64,000 nt of DNA from Sphingomonadaceae bacterium PASS1 (GTDB lineage: Bacteria > Pseudomonadota > Alphaproteobacteria > Sphingomonadales > Sphingomonadaceae), in assembly GCA_002255985.1 (NCBI GenBank), contig NKIR01000007.1, positions 62,001 through 126,000 of the forward strand, written 5' to 3'. Shown piece by piece: positions 35,691 to 45,468 of this stretch; position 1 is the stretch's first letter; every line of letters starts with the position of its first letter. Under the pieces are notes generated by a model that was not told the DNA's origin, made no database searches, and saw nothing but the letters and a program-made list of their open reading frames with translations. The position numbers were made by a program, and so were the translations under genes.

Positions 35691-36898
35691 TAGAAGGTCA
35701 GCGGTCCGTCCAGTTCCTTCACCTGCCAAGGCAGACCATGCGCGTTGAGCATGTCCATGAAGGGATCGGGATCGAACTGTTCAATGTTCCAAACGCCTGC
35801 ACCGGACCATTTGCCCGTGAGCAGCATGGCGGCACCGATCATCGCTGGCACGCCAGTGGTGTAGCTGACCGCCTGATTACCGGTTTCGGCATAGGCATCT
35901 TCATGGTCGCAGATATTGTAGATGTAGAGCGTCTTTTCCTTGCCGTCTTTGCCAAGGCCCGTGGCGATGCAGCCAATGTTGGTCTTGCCCTTGGTCGTTT
36001 GACCAAGGGAGGCAGGTTCAGGCAGAACAGCTTTCAGGAACTGCAGTGGAACGATTTCCTTGCCTTCATACATGACAGGATCAATCCGGGTCATGCCAAC
36101 CGCCTGAAGCACATTCAGGTGGGTGATGTAGGCGTCACCAAAAGTCATCCAGAAACGGATGCGCTTGATTTCGGGCAGATGGGTTTTGAGGCTTTCGATT
36201 TCCTCATGGTACATCAAATACATGTTCTTTGGACCAACCGCTTCAAAGTCAAAGCTCTGCTTCACCGACATTGCGGGGGTTTCGACCCAGTCGCCATTTT
36301 CCCAGTGGCGGGCGACGGCAGTGACTTCACGGATGTTGATTTCCGGATTGAAGTTAGTGGCAAAGGCCTGACCATGGTCGCCGCCATTGCAGTCGAGAAT
36401 ATCGAGCGTGTCGATGCGGTCGAAGTGATGCTTTTTCAAATAGGTCGTAAATACTGATGTCACGCCGGGGTCAAAGCCTGAACCCAATAAAGCGGTCAGG
36501 TCGGCATCCTTGAAACGACCCTGATATGCCCACTGCCAGTGATATTCGAACTTGGCCACATCAAGCGGTTCATAGTTCGCTGTGTCCATATAATGCACGC
36601 CCGCAGCAAGGCACGCGTCCATGATATTGAGGTCTTGGTAAGGGAGCGCGAGGTTGACGACGAGGCTTGGCTTAATCTGGTTCAGCAACGCGGTTGTCGC
36701 GGCAACATCATCTGCATCAAGGCCATAAGTGTCGATCACGACGCCCGTGCGCTCTTTCACCGAAACGGCAATCGCATCGCACTTCGACTTTGTCCGGCTC
36801 GCAAGGCTGATATGGCTGAAGATATCCTGATTCATGGCCATTTTGTGGACCGCAACCGATCCAACGCCACCAGCGCCAATTACCAATACCTTGCTCAT
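35690..36898 (-). CDS. Carboxy(nor)spermidine dehydrogenase (saccharopine dehydrogenase family)
   Basis: The 402-residue NAD(P)H-dependent enzyme condenses putrescine (or diaminopropane) with aspartate semialdehyde to carboxy(nor)spermidine. The N-terminal dinucleotide loop is VLVIGAGGVGSVAVHKM, and the internal ALLGSGFDPGVTSVF motif marks the saccharopine-dehydrogenase fold. The pairing with nspC identifies the role better than the sequence alone, since the family also holds saccharopine dehydrogenases. ATG 36898 is preceded by AGGAAATGGCGT. Confidence 0.93.
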   Translation of the reverse strand: MSKVLVIGAGGVGSVAVHKMAMNQDIFSHISLASRTKSKCDAIAVSVKERTGVVIDTYGLDADDVAATTALLNQIKPSLVVNLALPYQDLNIMDACLAAGVHYMDTANYEPLDVAKFEYHWQWAYQGRFKDADLTALLGSGFDPGVTSVFTTYLKKHHFDRIDTLDILDCNGGDHGQAFATNFNPEINIREVTAVARHWENGDWVETPAMSVKQSFDFEAVGPKNMYLMYHEEIESLKTHLPEIKRIRFWMTFGDAYITHLNVLQAVGMTRIDPVMYEGKEIVPLQFLKAVLPEPASLGQTTKGKTNIGCIATGLGKDGKEKTLYIYNICDHEDAYAETGNQAVSYTTGVPAMIGAAMLLTGKWSGAGVWNIEQFDPDPFMDMLNAHGLPWQVKELDGPLTF

Positions 36899-36952
36899 AC
36901 GCCATTTCCTCTTATCAGAGATTCGTTCAGCGCACGCATATAGGGGCCTTTT

Positions 36953-37939
36953 ATGACAGAACAAGAATTGGCTGTAGCCATCACGAGGCCAACGCACGAA
37001 GGGGTGCAGCGCGCGATGGCCAAGATCGCTGCTATTCTGCCAAAAACGCCCTTGCTGCCGCTTGAGGTTGATGGCTTAACGATTTGGTGCAAGGCCGAAA
37101 TGCTGCAGCCCATCGGCGCGTTCAAGATTCGCGGCGCGTGGCATCGGCTTTCCGATTTGAATGAGGATGAGCGCGCGCGCGGCGTCGTCGGTGTATCGAG
37201 CGGCAACCATGCGCAGGGTGTCGCTTGGGCGGCGCAGAAGCTTGGCATATCTGCAACCATCGTGATGCCTTCCAATGCGCCGCGCATGAAGCTTGAGGCG
37301 ACAAAGACGCTTGGAGCACAGGTGGTGCTATATGACCGCGCAACGGAATCGCGTGAAGCAGTGGCCGCTGGGTTGATTGCACAAAACAATGCGACCCTCG
37401 TGCACGCCTTTGGTGATCCGTGGGTTATCGAAGGGCAGGGCACAGCCGGTATTGAGATCGCCGAACAGCTACAAAGCCTTGGCATGAAAGGGCCAGATTT
37501 GATTGTTTCATGCTGCGGTGGCGGCGGTCTTGCCGCGGGCCTTGCGCTCGCCTGTCCCGACACGGACATCGCCATCGTCGAGCCCGAAGGCTGGGATGAT
37601 ATCATCCGTTCGCTTGAAGCAGGCGAGATTTTACCCGTTAAAGACCTTTTGCACCCAACCTATTGCGATGCGTTACAAACACCGCAGACCTACCCCGTGA
37701 ACTTCGACGTCCTGCGCAGACGCGTATCGCAAGGCGTGTCGGTTACCAACGCTGAAGTGGCTGCGGCGATGCGATTGGTGTTTGAGAAACTCCACCTCGT
37801 GGTGGAACCGGGCGGCGCAGTTGCGCTCGCGGCCGTGCTTGCCGGAAAGATACAATTAAAGCCGGTAACCGCGGTTACATTATCGGGCGGGAATGTGGAT
37901 CGGGAGACCTTTGTGCAGCTTTTGGCTCACGCAGCCTGA
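36953..37939 (+). CDS. Threonine/serine dehydratase, ACT-less
   Basis: The 328-residue PLP enzyme (fold type II) deaminates threonine or serine. The PLP Lys is in [10 protein letters not shown] near residue 57, [10 protein letters not shown] follows near 81-90, and the tetraglycine phosphate loop is [11 protein letters not shown] near 183-193. No C-terminal ACT domain is present, so feedback control by isoleucine is unlikely; serine racemase or catabolic dehydratase are alternatives. It is divergent from the polyamine operon across 54 bases and its end overlaps hemA by 13 bases. Confidence 0.9.
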   Translation: MTEQELAVAITRPTHEGVQRAMAKIAAILPKTPLLPLEVDGLTIWCKAEMLQPIGAFKIRGAWHRLSDLNEDERARGVVGVSSGNHAQGVAWAAQKLGISATIVMPSNAPRMKLEATKTLGAQVVLYDRATESREAVAAGLIAQNNATLVHAFGDPWVIEGQGTAGIEIAEQLQSLGMKGPDLIVSCCGGGGLAAGLALACPDTDIAIVEPEGWDDIIRSLEAGEILPVKDLLHPTYCDALQTPQTYPVNFDVLRRRVSQGVSVTNAEVAAAMRLVFEKLHLVVEPGGAVALAAVLAGKIQLKPVTAVTLSGGNVDRETFVQLLAHAA

Positions 37940-39147
37940 GCAGCGCGGATATCCATCCGGCCCCAAATCTCAATCAATGCGCTGGTCAAATCGCGCATCA
38001 TAGCCTCAGTATGCTGCGGACCCGGCGTAAAGCGCAACCGCTCCGTACCGCGCGGCACAGTGGGGTAATTGATCGGTTGAACATATACGCCATATTCGGC
38101 CAGCAATATGTCGCTGATTTTCTTGGCCTTCACCGGATCACCGACCATCAATGGCACAATATGCGTATTGCTGACCATCACGGGCAATCCCGCATCCGCA
38201 AATAAGGTCTTCAACATTGCAGCATTTGCATGCTGCGCCGTGCGCTCTTCGCTTGATGTCTTAAGGTGACGAACCGATGCCAATACGCCTGCCACCAGTA
38301 CCGGCGAGAGCGATGTCGTAAAAATAAAACCGGGTGCGTAGGACCGAATGACGTCAATGATCTTCTGATCAGCGGCAATGTAACCGCCCATCACGCCAAA
38401 TGCCTTGCCCAGCGTGCCTTCAATGATCGTTACGCGGTCAGCGACCTCGTCCCGTTCGCTAATGCCGCCACCACGCGCGCCGTACATGCCAACGGCGTGC
38501 ACTTCGTCGCAATAGGTAAGCGCGTTATACTTGTCGGCCAAATCGCAAACGGCACCGATCGGCGCAACGTCGCCGTCCATTGAATAAACGCTTTCAAAGG
38601 CAATCAGCTTCGGTGCCTCTGGATCATCGGCCGCGAGCAGATCTTCCAAATGCGCCAGATCATTATGCCGCCAAACGCGCTTTTCACAGCCGGCATTGCG
38701 AATACCGGCGATCATAGATGCGTGGTTCAACTCATCGGAATAGATGATGCATCCGGGCAAAACCTTGGCCAAGGTCGATAATGTAGCATCGTTGGAAACA
38801 TAGCCCGACGTGAACAGCAATGCGCCATCCTTGCCATGCAAATCGGCAAGTTCATGCTCCAGTTCGACATGATAATGCGTGTTACCGCCAATGTTGCGCG
38901 TCCCGCCAGAACCGGCGCCAACATCATGCAGCGCATCTTCCATCGCGGTAATGACCTTGGGGTGTTGCCCCATGCAGAGATAGTCGTTTGAACACCACAC
39001 GGTTATGTCCTTGGGGCCGTTATGCCCAGCGAAGCAGCGCGCGTTGGGATAATTCCCCTTGTTCCGCAAAATATCGATAAACACGCGATAGCGGCCCTCG
39101 GCATGAAGGCGGTCAATCGCTTTTTCGAAAACAGCATCGTAATTCAC
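37927..39147 (-). CDS. hemA: 5-aminolevulinate synthase
   Basis: This PLP enzyme condenses glycine and succinyl-CoA to 5-aminolevulinate, the first step of haem synthesis in alphaproteobacteria. The 406-residue product has [10 protein letters not shown], the [16 protein letters not shown] block, [12 protein letters not shown] and the PLP Lys in EGTLGKAFG near residue 248. I place the start at GTG 39147 because homologues begin MNYDxxFxxAxDRLH; an ATG at 39186 would add 13 unrelated residues. It draws on succinyl-CoA, which the propionyl-CoA module in this window makes. Confidence 0.95.
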   Translation of the reverse strand: MNYDAVFEKAIDRLHAEGRYRVFIDILRNKGNYPNARCFAGHNGPKDITVWCSNDYLCMGQHPKVITAMEDALHDVGAGSGGTRNIGGNTHYHVELEHELADLHGKDGALLFTSGYVSNDATLSTLAKVLPGCIIYSDELNHASMIAGIRNAGCEKRVWRHNDLAHLEDLLAADDPEAPKLIAFESVYSMDGDVAPIGAVCDLADKYNALTYCDEVHAVGMYGARGGGISERDEVADRVTIIEGTLGKAFGVMGGYIAADQKIIDVIRSYAPGFIFTTSLSPVLVAGVLASVRHLKTSSEERTAQHANAAMLKTLFADAGLPVMVSNTHIVPLMVGDPVKAKKISDILLAEYGVYVQPINYPTVPRGTERLRFTPGPQHTEAMMRDLTSALIEIWGRMDIRAAQAA

Positions 39148-39276
39148 GGATACTAACCCCGGGTTTAAGCCGCTGCTGCGGCACATCGTCGCCCATTAGT
39201 CGCCGGAAATGGAAAAATCCAGCGCGAACGACTTGCAACAAGCTGCATAATGGACGGTTCTATGCGATATTTTCGT

Positions 39277-40080
39277 TTAGAGTGATTTGATTTGCGACAA
39301 ACCAAAGCGCGACAGAGCAGGACGGAGGCTTTCGAGTGCATCCAGCGGCCCCGTTGTAACAAATATTCCCTCTGCCTGTGCCTCCGGCCAACGGTGGTCA
39401 CGCGTCAGGTGGCTAATGCGCCGCGCTATGCCCGCTGCGCCGTCGACGAACTGCATGTGTGGCGCCGCAACACGAAGCTCGTCCTCGACCAAAGGAAAAT
39501 GCGTGCACCCGAGCACCGTGACATCCAAACGGTCACCGCCTTCCTGTTCGGTCAGGCCGCCCATTGCCCGAATATAGACAGCCGGATCAACGGTCTCTCC
39601 GCGCATTTTTGCTTCGGCCGCCCCCACTAACTCGGGCGCCGCGTGGCGCATTAATGTAATATGCGCAGCATGGTCCGCGTGCAGTCGGTCGACATAGGCC
39701 TGTCGCACGGTTGCGGCTGTGCCGAGAAGGCCAATGACGCCCGTTTTACTCGCTTCCGCGGCGGGCTTTATGGCCGGAACAGTACCAACCACCGGGACAT
39801 CAAGTGCGGCGCGAACATGGGCGAGGGCGATGGTGCACGCGGTGTTGCAGGCGATTGTCACAAGGCGCGGTCGGTAACGTTCGACAAGGCGGCCAAGTAA
39901 GGCCGGAACCCGCGCCGAAATCTCTGCCTCGGTTTTGCTGCCATAAGGCAAGCCGGCATAATCCGCCGCAAAGACGATGGGTGCATTGGGAAGCGCAGCT
40001 TTGACAGCGCGCAGCACCGATAGGCCGCCAATACCGGAGTCGAAAAACAATATGGGCGCAGCGTCGGGCGAATGAGGCAT
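39277..40080 (-). CDS. murI: Glutamate racemase
   Basis: MurI makes D-glutamate for peptidoglycan. The 267-residue protein has the N-terminal FFDSGIGGLSVL motif, the first catalytic Cys in IACNTACT near residue 78 and the second in LGCTHFPL near residue 191. Length and both Cys are normal. It is divergent from plsY across a 100-base gap and is followed by hemA 129 bases downstream on the same strand. Confidence 0.96.
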   Translation of the reverse strand: MPHSPDAAPILFFDSGIGGLSVLRAVKAALPNAPIVFAADYAGLPYGSKTEAEISARVPALLGRLVERYRPRLVTIACNTACTIALAHVRAALDVPVVGTVPAIKPAAEASKTGVIGLLGTAATVRQAYVDRLHADHAAHITLMRHAAPELVGAAEAKMRGETVDPAVYIRAMGGLTEQEGGDRLDVTVLGCTHFPLVEDELRVAAPHMQFVDGAAGIARRISHLTRDHRWPEAQAEGIFVTTGPLDALESLRPALSRFGLSQIKSL

Positions 40081-40180
40081 CTGTAATCGATAAACGCCGC
40101 CACGCTAGCTGACAAGTCGGTGGCCTTGAGCGGGCGGAACAAAACGGCTACGTAATTAGGATATTTAGAGGATTCGACCG
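40081..40180. promoter_or_regulatory. Divergent promoter gap, murI / plsY
   Basis: A 100-base gap with the AT-rich stretch ATTAGGATATTTAGAGG before plsY, which holds a possible -10 (TAGGATATT) and the AGAGGA ribosome binding site. I saw no operator repeat. Confidence 0.3.
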
Positions 40181-40780
40181 GTGGATGATATTTGGTTCAA
40201 CATGATTGCGGGTCTTCTGCTTGGCTATCTGCTCGGCTCAATCCCGTTCGGCTTATTGCTGACTAAGGCATCTGGCGGCGGCGATATCAGGAACATCGGA
40301 TCAGGTAACATCGGCGCGACCAATGTGTTGCGAACCGGACGCAAGGGGCTTGCCGCGGTGACACTGTTGCTGGACCTGCTAAAGGGTTTCTTCGCAGTCT
40401 TTATCGCTACGCATTATCTGCCCGGCGGCGCAGTATTTGGGGCTGCAGGCGCGTTCTTCGGCCATTTGTATCCCGTGTGGCTGGGCTTCAAAGGCGGTAA
40501 GGGTGTCGCGACCTATGCCGGCATCATGTTCGGCCTGTTTTGGCAAGGCGGCGTTGTCTATGCCATTGCCTGGATCGGCGCGCTTCTGATTTTCAGGATA
40601 TCCTCACTCGCTGGACTGCTGGCGGCTTTGTGCGCTCCGATAGCCGCAGCTTATTTCGGCCGGTATGACTTGGTGGCCCTTTTGGTCGCATGCACGTTGA
40701 TCGTGTTTTGGAAACACCGGACAAATATCGAAAACCTGATGGACGGCACGGAACCACGTATCGGCAAAAGCAAAGGCTGA
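40181..40780 (+). CDS. plsY: Glycerol-3-phosphate acyltransferase PlsY
   Basis: PlsY transfers an acyl group from acyl-phosphate to glycerol 3-phosphate in the inner membrane, starting phospholipid synthesis. The 199-residue product has the three loops GSIPFG, GSGNIGATN and FKGGKGVAT and several helices. The start is GTG at 40181, with AGAGGA nine bases upstream. Its stop lies eight bases before the likely true dprA start, in a gene order (plsY-dprA-topA) common in alphaproteobacteria. Confidence 0.97.
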   Translation: MDDIWFNMIAGLLLGYLLGSIPFGLLLTKASGGGDIRNIGSGNIGATNVLRTGRKGLAAVTLLLDLLKGFFAVFIATHYLPGGAVFGAAGAFFGHLYPVWLGFKGGKGVATYAGIMFGLFWQGGVVYAIAWIGALLIFRISSLAGLLAALCAPIAAAYFGRYDLVALLVACTLIVFWKHRTNIENLMDGTEPRIGKSKG

Positions 40781-40788
40781 CCGCGGCA

Positions 40789-40870
40789 ATGGGGGGGCAG
40801 CCAGGAACAATTTGATCAGCTTCGGCTCATTCGATCACCCAATATTGGTCCTGTCAGTTATCGCCAGCTC
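40789..40870 (+). other. Out-of-frame 5' coding sequence of dprA behind a G7 tract
   Basis: Read in the dprA frame this stretch encodes SQEQFDQLRLIRSPNIGP followed by VSYRQL, the conserved DprA N terminus, but no usable start codon lies in that frame after the plsY stop. The ATG at 40789 is followed by seven G (40791-40797) and reads out of frame, ending in TGA after eight codons. With six G the ATG would open directly into dprA. Confidence 0.8.
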
Positions 40871-41884
40871 ATGGGCGGCTTTGGCAGTGCAAAAGCTGCG
40901 CTGGAGGCTTTGCCCGACCTTGTTCGTCGTGGCGGCGGCGGTCCGTCACTGCTTGCCGATGTAGCGAGCATCGCTCGCGAATTGCAATTCGTTGAGAAAT
41001 TTGGCGAGCGTCATATTTTTATTGGCGATCCCGAATATCCATATTTGCTGTCGCACTTGGACAATGCGCCAACCGTCTTGAGTGTGAAGGGTGATTTGGG
41101 GCTGCTCAACCGTATCGCCATTTCCATCGTTGGTGCGCGCAACGCGTCGGCTGGTGCATGTCAGTTTGCACGGCAGCTGGCCCTTGATCTTGGGCAAATG
41201 GAATTCCCGGTCGTCTCGGGACTGGCGCGCGGTATTGATACCGCAGCGCACGCAGGCTCGATTGAAACCGGAACGATTGCTGTGATCGCAGGTGGTATCG
41301 ACGTTTTTTACCCGCCGGAGAACAAGGCGCTTCAGGAAGCAATCGCAGAACGTGGCTTGCTTATCGCCGAACAATCGCCGGGGACCGAACCCCGCGCGCG
41401 GCATTTTCCATATCGCAACCGGATTATTGCAGGGATGTCGGCGGGCACGGTCGTGGTTGAGGCTGCACCGAAATCCGGATCGCTCATCACCGCGCGGCTT
41501 GCGGCAGAGGCGGGACGTGAAGTCATGGCCATTCCGGGGTCGCCGCTTGATCCAAGATCACGCGGCTGCAACCACCTTATCCGCGAAGGCGCAACGCTTG
41601 TGCAGAATGCCGAAGAAATCGCCGAACTTGTCAGGCCATTGGATCACCGCATGCACGCGGCGCCGGCGCGATATGTTGCATCTGAACCGGCAACTATCGG
41701 CGACGACACCAATGATGAGCGACAAGCTGTCATCGACCTGATGGGCATGACCTATGTTGCGGTGGATGAATTGGTGCGCCAATCGGGCAGCAGTCAAGCC
41801 AATGTGCAGATGGTTCTGCTCGAAATGGAACTGGCCGGAAAACTGGAGCGCGGGGCAGGCGGAAAAGTACGTATCGCCGCATGA
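40871..41884 (+). CDS. dprA: DNA-processing protein DprA (5' end apparently frameshifted)
   Basis: DprA loads RecA on incoming single-stranded DNA during transformation. From the first in-frame ATG (40871) 337 residues are encoded, with the Rossmann-like core GARNASAGACQFARQLA, VVSGLARGIDTAAHAG, GGIDVFYPPEN, FPYRNRIIAGMSAGTVVVEA and SGSLITARLAAEAGREVMAIPGS, and a C-terminal winged-helix domain. About 27 conserved residues of the N-terminal domain lie upstream (see 40789-40870) but cannot be translated in frame from the ATG at 40789 because of a seven-G run. Either the sequence has a one-base error or the gene is shifted. Confidence 0.92.
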   Translation: MGGFGSAKAALEALPDLVRRGGGGPSLLADVASIARELQFVEKFGERHIFIGDPEYPYLLSHLDNAPTVLSVKGDLGLLNRIAISIVGARNASAGACQFARQLALDLGQMEFPVVSGLARGIDTAAHAGSIETGTIAVIAGGIDVFYPPENKALQEAIAERGLLIAEQSPGTEPRARHFPYRNRIIAGMSAGTVVVEAAPKSGSLITARLAAEAGREVMAIPGSPLDPRSRGCNHLIREGATLVQNAEEIAELVRPLDHRMHAAPARYVASEPATIGDDTNDERQAVIDLMGMTYVAVDELVRQSGSSQANVQMVLLEMELAGKLERGAGGKVRIAA

Positions 41885-41964
41885 AATTTTCGTCTTGACG
41901 ACACCCCTCCAACCCCATCAGCCTATACGCGTACGCGAGAGATTTTAGAAAAGCTCATATTATC

Positions 41965-44508
41965 ATGCAATTAGTCATCGTTGAATCACCTGCAAAAGCC
42001 AAGACAATCGAGAAATATTTGGGCCCCGGCTTCAAGGTATTGGCGTCCTACGGACATATCCGCGATTTGCCGCCCAAGGATGGGTCTGTTGATCCTGAAA
42101 ATGGCTTTGAAATGCTGTGGGATAATTACGCCGACAAAGCAAAGCAGCTGAAGGCGATCACCGACGAGGCCAAAAAGGCAGACGGATTGATCCTCGCGAC
42201 CGACCCTGACCGCGAAGGCGAAGCGATTAGCTGGCACGTGCAAGAAGTGCTCGCCAAGAAAAAGGCGCTGCCCGCAAATGTCGGCCGCGTGACGTTTAAC
42301 GCGATTACAAAACAGGCGGTCACCGACGCCATGAAGCATCCGCGGGCTTTGGATATCGACCTGATCGATGCCTATCGCGCGCGCCGTGCACTGGATTATC
42401 TCGTTGGCTTTACGCTCTCGCCCGTATTGTGGCGCAAACTGCCGGGCGCAAAGTCCGCAGGCCGTGTTCAGTCGGTTGCGCTGCGCTTAATCGTTGAACG
42501 TGAGCGCGAGATCGAAGCGTTTCGTGCGCAAGAATATTGGTCGGTGAAGGCGGCGATGGAGCATAAGGGGCAGAAGTTCGATGCCCGTCTGACCCAATAT
42601 CTCGGCAAAAAACTCGATAAGATGGATTTGAAAACCGAGGCGGATGCAGAGCAAGCGCGCTCCGCGGTCGAGGCGGGTAAGTTCACCGTCGATTCTGTCG
42701 AAACAAAGCCGGTCACGCGCAACCCACAACCACCATTTACGACATCCACACTGCAGCAGGAAGCAGCGCGCAAGCTTGGTTTTTCGGCCAGCCACACCAT
42801 GCGGATTGCGCAAGGGCTGTATGAAGATGGTGCGATCACTTATATGCGTACGGACGGCGTCCAAATGGACCACAGCGCCATTTCAGCCGCGCGTAAAACG
42901 ATCTCTGACCGCTTTGACAGCGGCTATTTGCCCGACAAACCGCGCGTCTACCAAACCAAAGCCAAAAACGCGCAAGAGGCCCATGAAGCCATTCGGCCAA
43001 CCGATTTCTCCAAGGATAAGGCTGGTTCCGGCGATCATGGCCGTTTGTATGACCTGATCTACAAACGCGCGATGGCCAGCCAGATGGCGTCTGCACGGAT
43101 GGAGCGCACAACGGTTGATCTGGTCGACGGTACCGGACAGATAGGCTTGCGCGCCACGGGGCAGGTGATGAAATTCCCTGGTTTCTTGGCCGTGTATGAA
43201 GAAGGCCTGGACGATAGCGAGAGCGAAGATGGCGCAATTTTGCCAGCGATGTCCGTCGGCGATGCGCCCGCGAAGCACGCCGTTGAGAAAACGCAGCACT
43301 TTACGCAACCACCACCCCGTTTTTCCGAAGCGACGCTCGTTAAAAGGTTGGAGGAACTCGGTATTGGTCGTCCATCGACATATGCTTCGATCATTCAGGT
43401 TCTGAAAGACAGGGCATATGTCCGTGTTGAAAAAAATCGTTTCTTTGCAGAGGAATCGGGCCGATTGCTCACAGCATTTCTTGAACGCTTTTTTGAACGT
43501 TATGTCGCTTATGATTATACCGCAGGGCTGGAAGATCAGCTTGATGAAATCAGCGGCGGTCGCGCAAACTGGCAGGCGTTTCTTGAATCCTTCTGGCGCG
43601 ATTTTAAGCCAAAGACAGCTGAAGTCATGGAGCAAAAGCCTTCGGAAGTAACCGCTGAGCTGGATATCTTCCTGTCGCCCTATCTGTTTCCCGAGCGTCA
43701 AGATGGCACAGACCCGCGCCTATGCCCGAAATGCGGCGAGGGCAGGCTTGCCCTTCGTGGCGGCAAATTTGGCGCGTTTGTTGCGTGTTCCAATTATCCG
43801 GATTGCAAATACACACGGAAATTCGCGCAGACCGGTGGTGAAAATGGCGAAGATACCGGACCTGAAGTGCTTGGCCAACATCCAGAAACGCAATTGGAGG
43901 TTAGCCGCAAATCCGGCCGTTTTGGTCCCTATTTCGAAATGGGCGAGGGCAAAGATGCCAAGCGCGCATCTATCCCGAAAGATATTCCTGCAGATGATAT
44001 CGGCCTTGAGTGGGCGATAAAGCTGTTGTCCTTGCCGCGCACGGTTGGCACCCACCCCGAAAGCGGTGAGCCGATAACCGCAAGCATTGGACGCTATGGG
44101 CCATATCTGGCGCATAATGGCAAATATGCGCGGTTGCAGTCGACGACCGAAGTGTTCGAAACGGGCATGAACAGTGCCGTGGCCAAGCTGGCCGAGGCGG
44201 CCGCCAATCCGGGCCGTGGTCGCGGTGCTGCCCGTGCTCCGCTTAAGGAGCTTGGAAAGCATCCACGTACAGAGGCTGAGCTCAAGCTGATGGAAGGTCG
44301 CTTTGGGCCTTATGTGACCGACGGCACCACCAACGCGACTTTGCCCAAGTCGATTGCGCCTGATGAACTCACATTGGAGGAAGCGGCGCAATTGATTGAC
44401 GCGCGTGCGGCCATGCCATCAAAGACTAAGAAAAAAGCTGCTCCGAAGAAAAAGGCCGCACTTAAGAAAAAGGCAGCGGCAAAGCCCAAGGCAAAAGCGG
44501 CGAAGTAA
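41965..44508 (+). CDS. topA: DNA topoisomerase I
   Basis: TopA relaxes negative supercoils. The 847-residue product has the TOPRIM domain (VIVESPAKAKTIEKYLG, DPDREGEAI), the catalytic Tyr in ITYMRTDGVQ near residue 294, one clear zinc finger (CPKCGEGRL and CSNYPDCKY near 585-615), then further degenerate zinc-ribbon-like repeats (FGPYFEMG, YGPYLAHNG, FGPYVTDG) and a Lys/Ala-rich tail that probably binds DNA. Only the first ribbon retains four Cys. It converges on era. Confidence 0.97.
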   Translation: MQLVIVESPAKAKTIEKYLGPGFKVLASYGHIRDLPPKDGSVDPENGFEMLWDNYADKAKQLKAITDEAKKADGLILATDPDREGEAISWHVQEVLAKKKALPANVGRVTFNAITKQAVTDAMKHPRALDIDLIDAYRARRALDYLVGFTLSPVLWRKLPGAKSAGRVQSVALRLIVEREREIEAFRAQEYWSVKAAMEHKGQKFDARLTQYLGKKLDKMDLKTEADAEQARSAVEAGKFTVDSVETKPVTRNPQPPFTTSTLQQEAARKLGFSASHTMRIAQGLYEDGAITYMRTDGVQMDHSAISAARKTISDRFDSGYLPDKPRVYQTKAKNAQEAHEAIRPTDFSKDKAGSGDHGRLYDLIYKRAMASQMASARMERTTVDLVDGTGQIGLRATGQVMKFPGFLAVYEEGLDDSESEDGAILPAMSVGDAPAKHAVEKTQHFTQPPPRFSEATLVKRLEELGIGRPSTYASIIQVLKDRAYVRVEKNRFFAEESGRLLTAFLERFFERYVAYDYTAGLEDQLDEISGGRANWQAFLESFWRDFKPKTAEVMEQKPSEVTAELDIFLSPYLFPERQDGTDPRLCPKCGEGRLALRGGKFGAFVACSNYPDCKYTRKFAQTGGENGEDTGPEVLGQHPETQLEVSRKSGRFGPYFEMGEGKDAKRASIPKDIPADDIGLEWAIKLLSLPRTVGTHPESGEPITASIGRYGPYLAHNGKYARLQSTTEVFETGMNSAVAKLAEAAANPGRGRGAARAPLKELGKHPRTEAELKLMEGRFGPYVTDGTTNATLPKSIAPDELTLEEAAQLIDARAAMPSKTKKKAAPKKKAALKKKAAAKPKAKAAK

Positions 44509-44521
44509 CCCTCAGAGAAAC

Positions 44522-44551
44522 ATGTCATCCCAGCATAGGCGGGGATGACAT
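44522..44551. repeat. Inverted repeat between convergent topA and era
   Basis: ATGTCATCCC at 44522-44531 and GGGATGACAT at 44542-44551 form a ten-pair perfect stem with a ten-base loop (AGCATAGGCG). The arms resemble the TCATCCCCGC repeat found between genes in many proteobacteria. No U run follows, so it may be a 3'-end stabiliser or a repeat element as much as a terminator. Confidence 0.55.
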
Positions 44552-44574
44552 CTCTCCGGTCTGTCTGCCTGCGG

Positions 44575-45468
44575 TTATTCGACCCATTCGAGCCCGATAT
44601 CGCGATACAAGGTGCGATCCTCGTCCCATTTTGCGTACACCTTCACATGCAAATATAGATGGACCTTCACGCCCATCAATTTGGCCAATTCGTTGCGGGC
44701 AGCTTCGCCAATCGCCTTGATCCGTGTGCCGCCCTTGCCAAGCACGATCGCGCGCTGGGTAGGTCTGGCGACAAGGATCTGCTGATGGATTTCCAACGAT
44801 CCATCTTCGCGTTCGCTATATTTCTCGGTCTCCACGGCGCTGGCATAAGGCAGCTCTTCGTGGAGTTGGAGATATAGCTGCTCACGCGTGATTTCAGACG
44901 CGATCAAGCGGTCTGTAGCATCGGAAACCTGATCTTCCGGAAAATGCCATTCGCCCTCGGGCATGGCATCGGCGAGCGCCTGTTTGAATTCGTCAAGGCC
45001 ATCGCCCGTCGCCGCGCTGATATAGTAAATCTGTTCGAAATCGCATTTTTCGGTCAATTTCGTCGTCAGCGACAGCAGCTTTTCCTTGGCGGCAATATCC
45101 ACCTTGTTCAGCACCAACCACTTGCGTTCAGGGCGGTCTTTAAGCCCCTCCAATATCTTTTCGACCTTTGGGCCTGCACCGGCCCGGCCATCGACGATCA
45201 ATGCAATCATGTCCGCGTCGCCCGCACCGTCCCATGCCGCAGCAACCATGGCGCGGTCAAAGCGGCGTTGCGCCGCAAATATGCCTGGCGTGTCGACCAA
45301 TATGATCTGCGTTTCGTCGGCGAGCGCGACGCCAAGCATGCGTGTACGGGTCGTTTGCGCCTTTGGGCTGACAATCGCGACCTTTTGGCCGACCAAAGCA
45401 TTGACCAGCGTGGATTTGCCAGCATTCGGTGCGCCAATGATGGCGACATGACCGCATTTCTTGGTCAT
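44575..45468 (-). CDS. era: GTPase Era
   Basis: Era is a GTPase that binds 16S rRNA and helps 30S subunit assembly. The 297-residue product has GAPNAGKST near residues 12-20, DTPG near 59-62, NKVD near 122-125, and a C-terminal KH domain containing VLGKGGTRIKAIGEAAR. The start overlaps the rnc stop by four bases. The lepB-rnc-era order links processing, rRNA maturation and assembly genes. Confidence 0.97.
   Translation of the reverse strand: MTKKCGHVAIIGAPNAGKSTLVNALVGQKVAIVSPKAQTTRTRMLGVALADETQIILVDTPGIFAAQRRFDRAMVAAAWDGAGDADMIALIVDGRAGAGPKVEKILEGLKDRPERKWLVLNKVDIAAKEKLLSLTTKLTEKCDFEQIYYISAATGDGLDEFKQALADAMPEGEWHFPEDQVSDATDRLIASEITREQLYLQLHEELPYASAVETEKYSEREDGSLEIHQQILVARPTQRAIVLGKGGTRIKAIGEAARNELAKLMGVKVHLYLHVKVYAKWDEDRTLYRDIGLEWVE

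Noticed and set aside
35621-36457. 278-codon plus-strand frame opposite the carboxyspermidine dehydrogenase
   Set aside because: The minus strand carries the conserved enzyme with intact motifs and operon context; the plus frame is rich in His/Arg and unlike any family I know.
44400-44508. Low-complexity Lys/Ala repeats at the end of topA
   Set aside because: Taken first for a repeat tract; it is coding and forms the basic C-terminal tail that many topoisomerase I proteins have.
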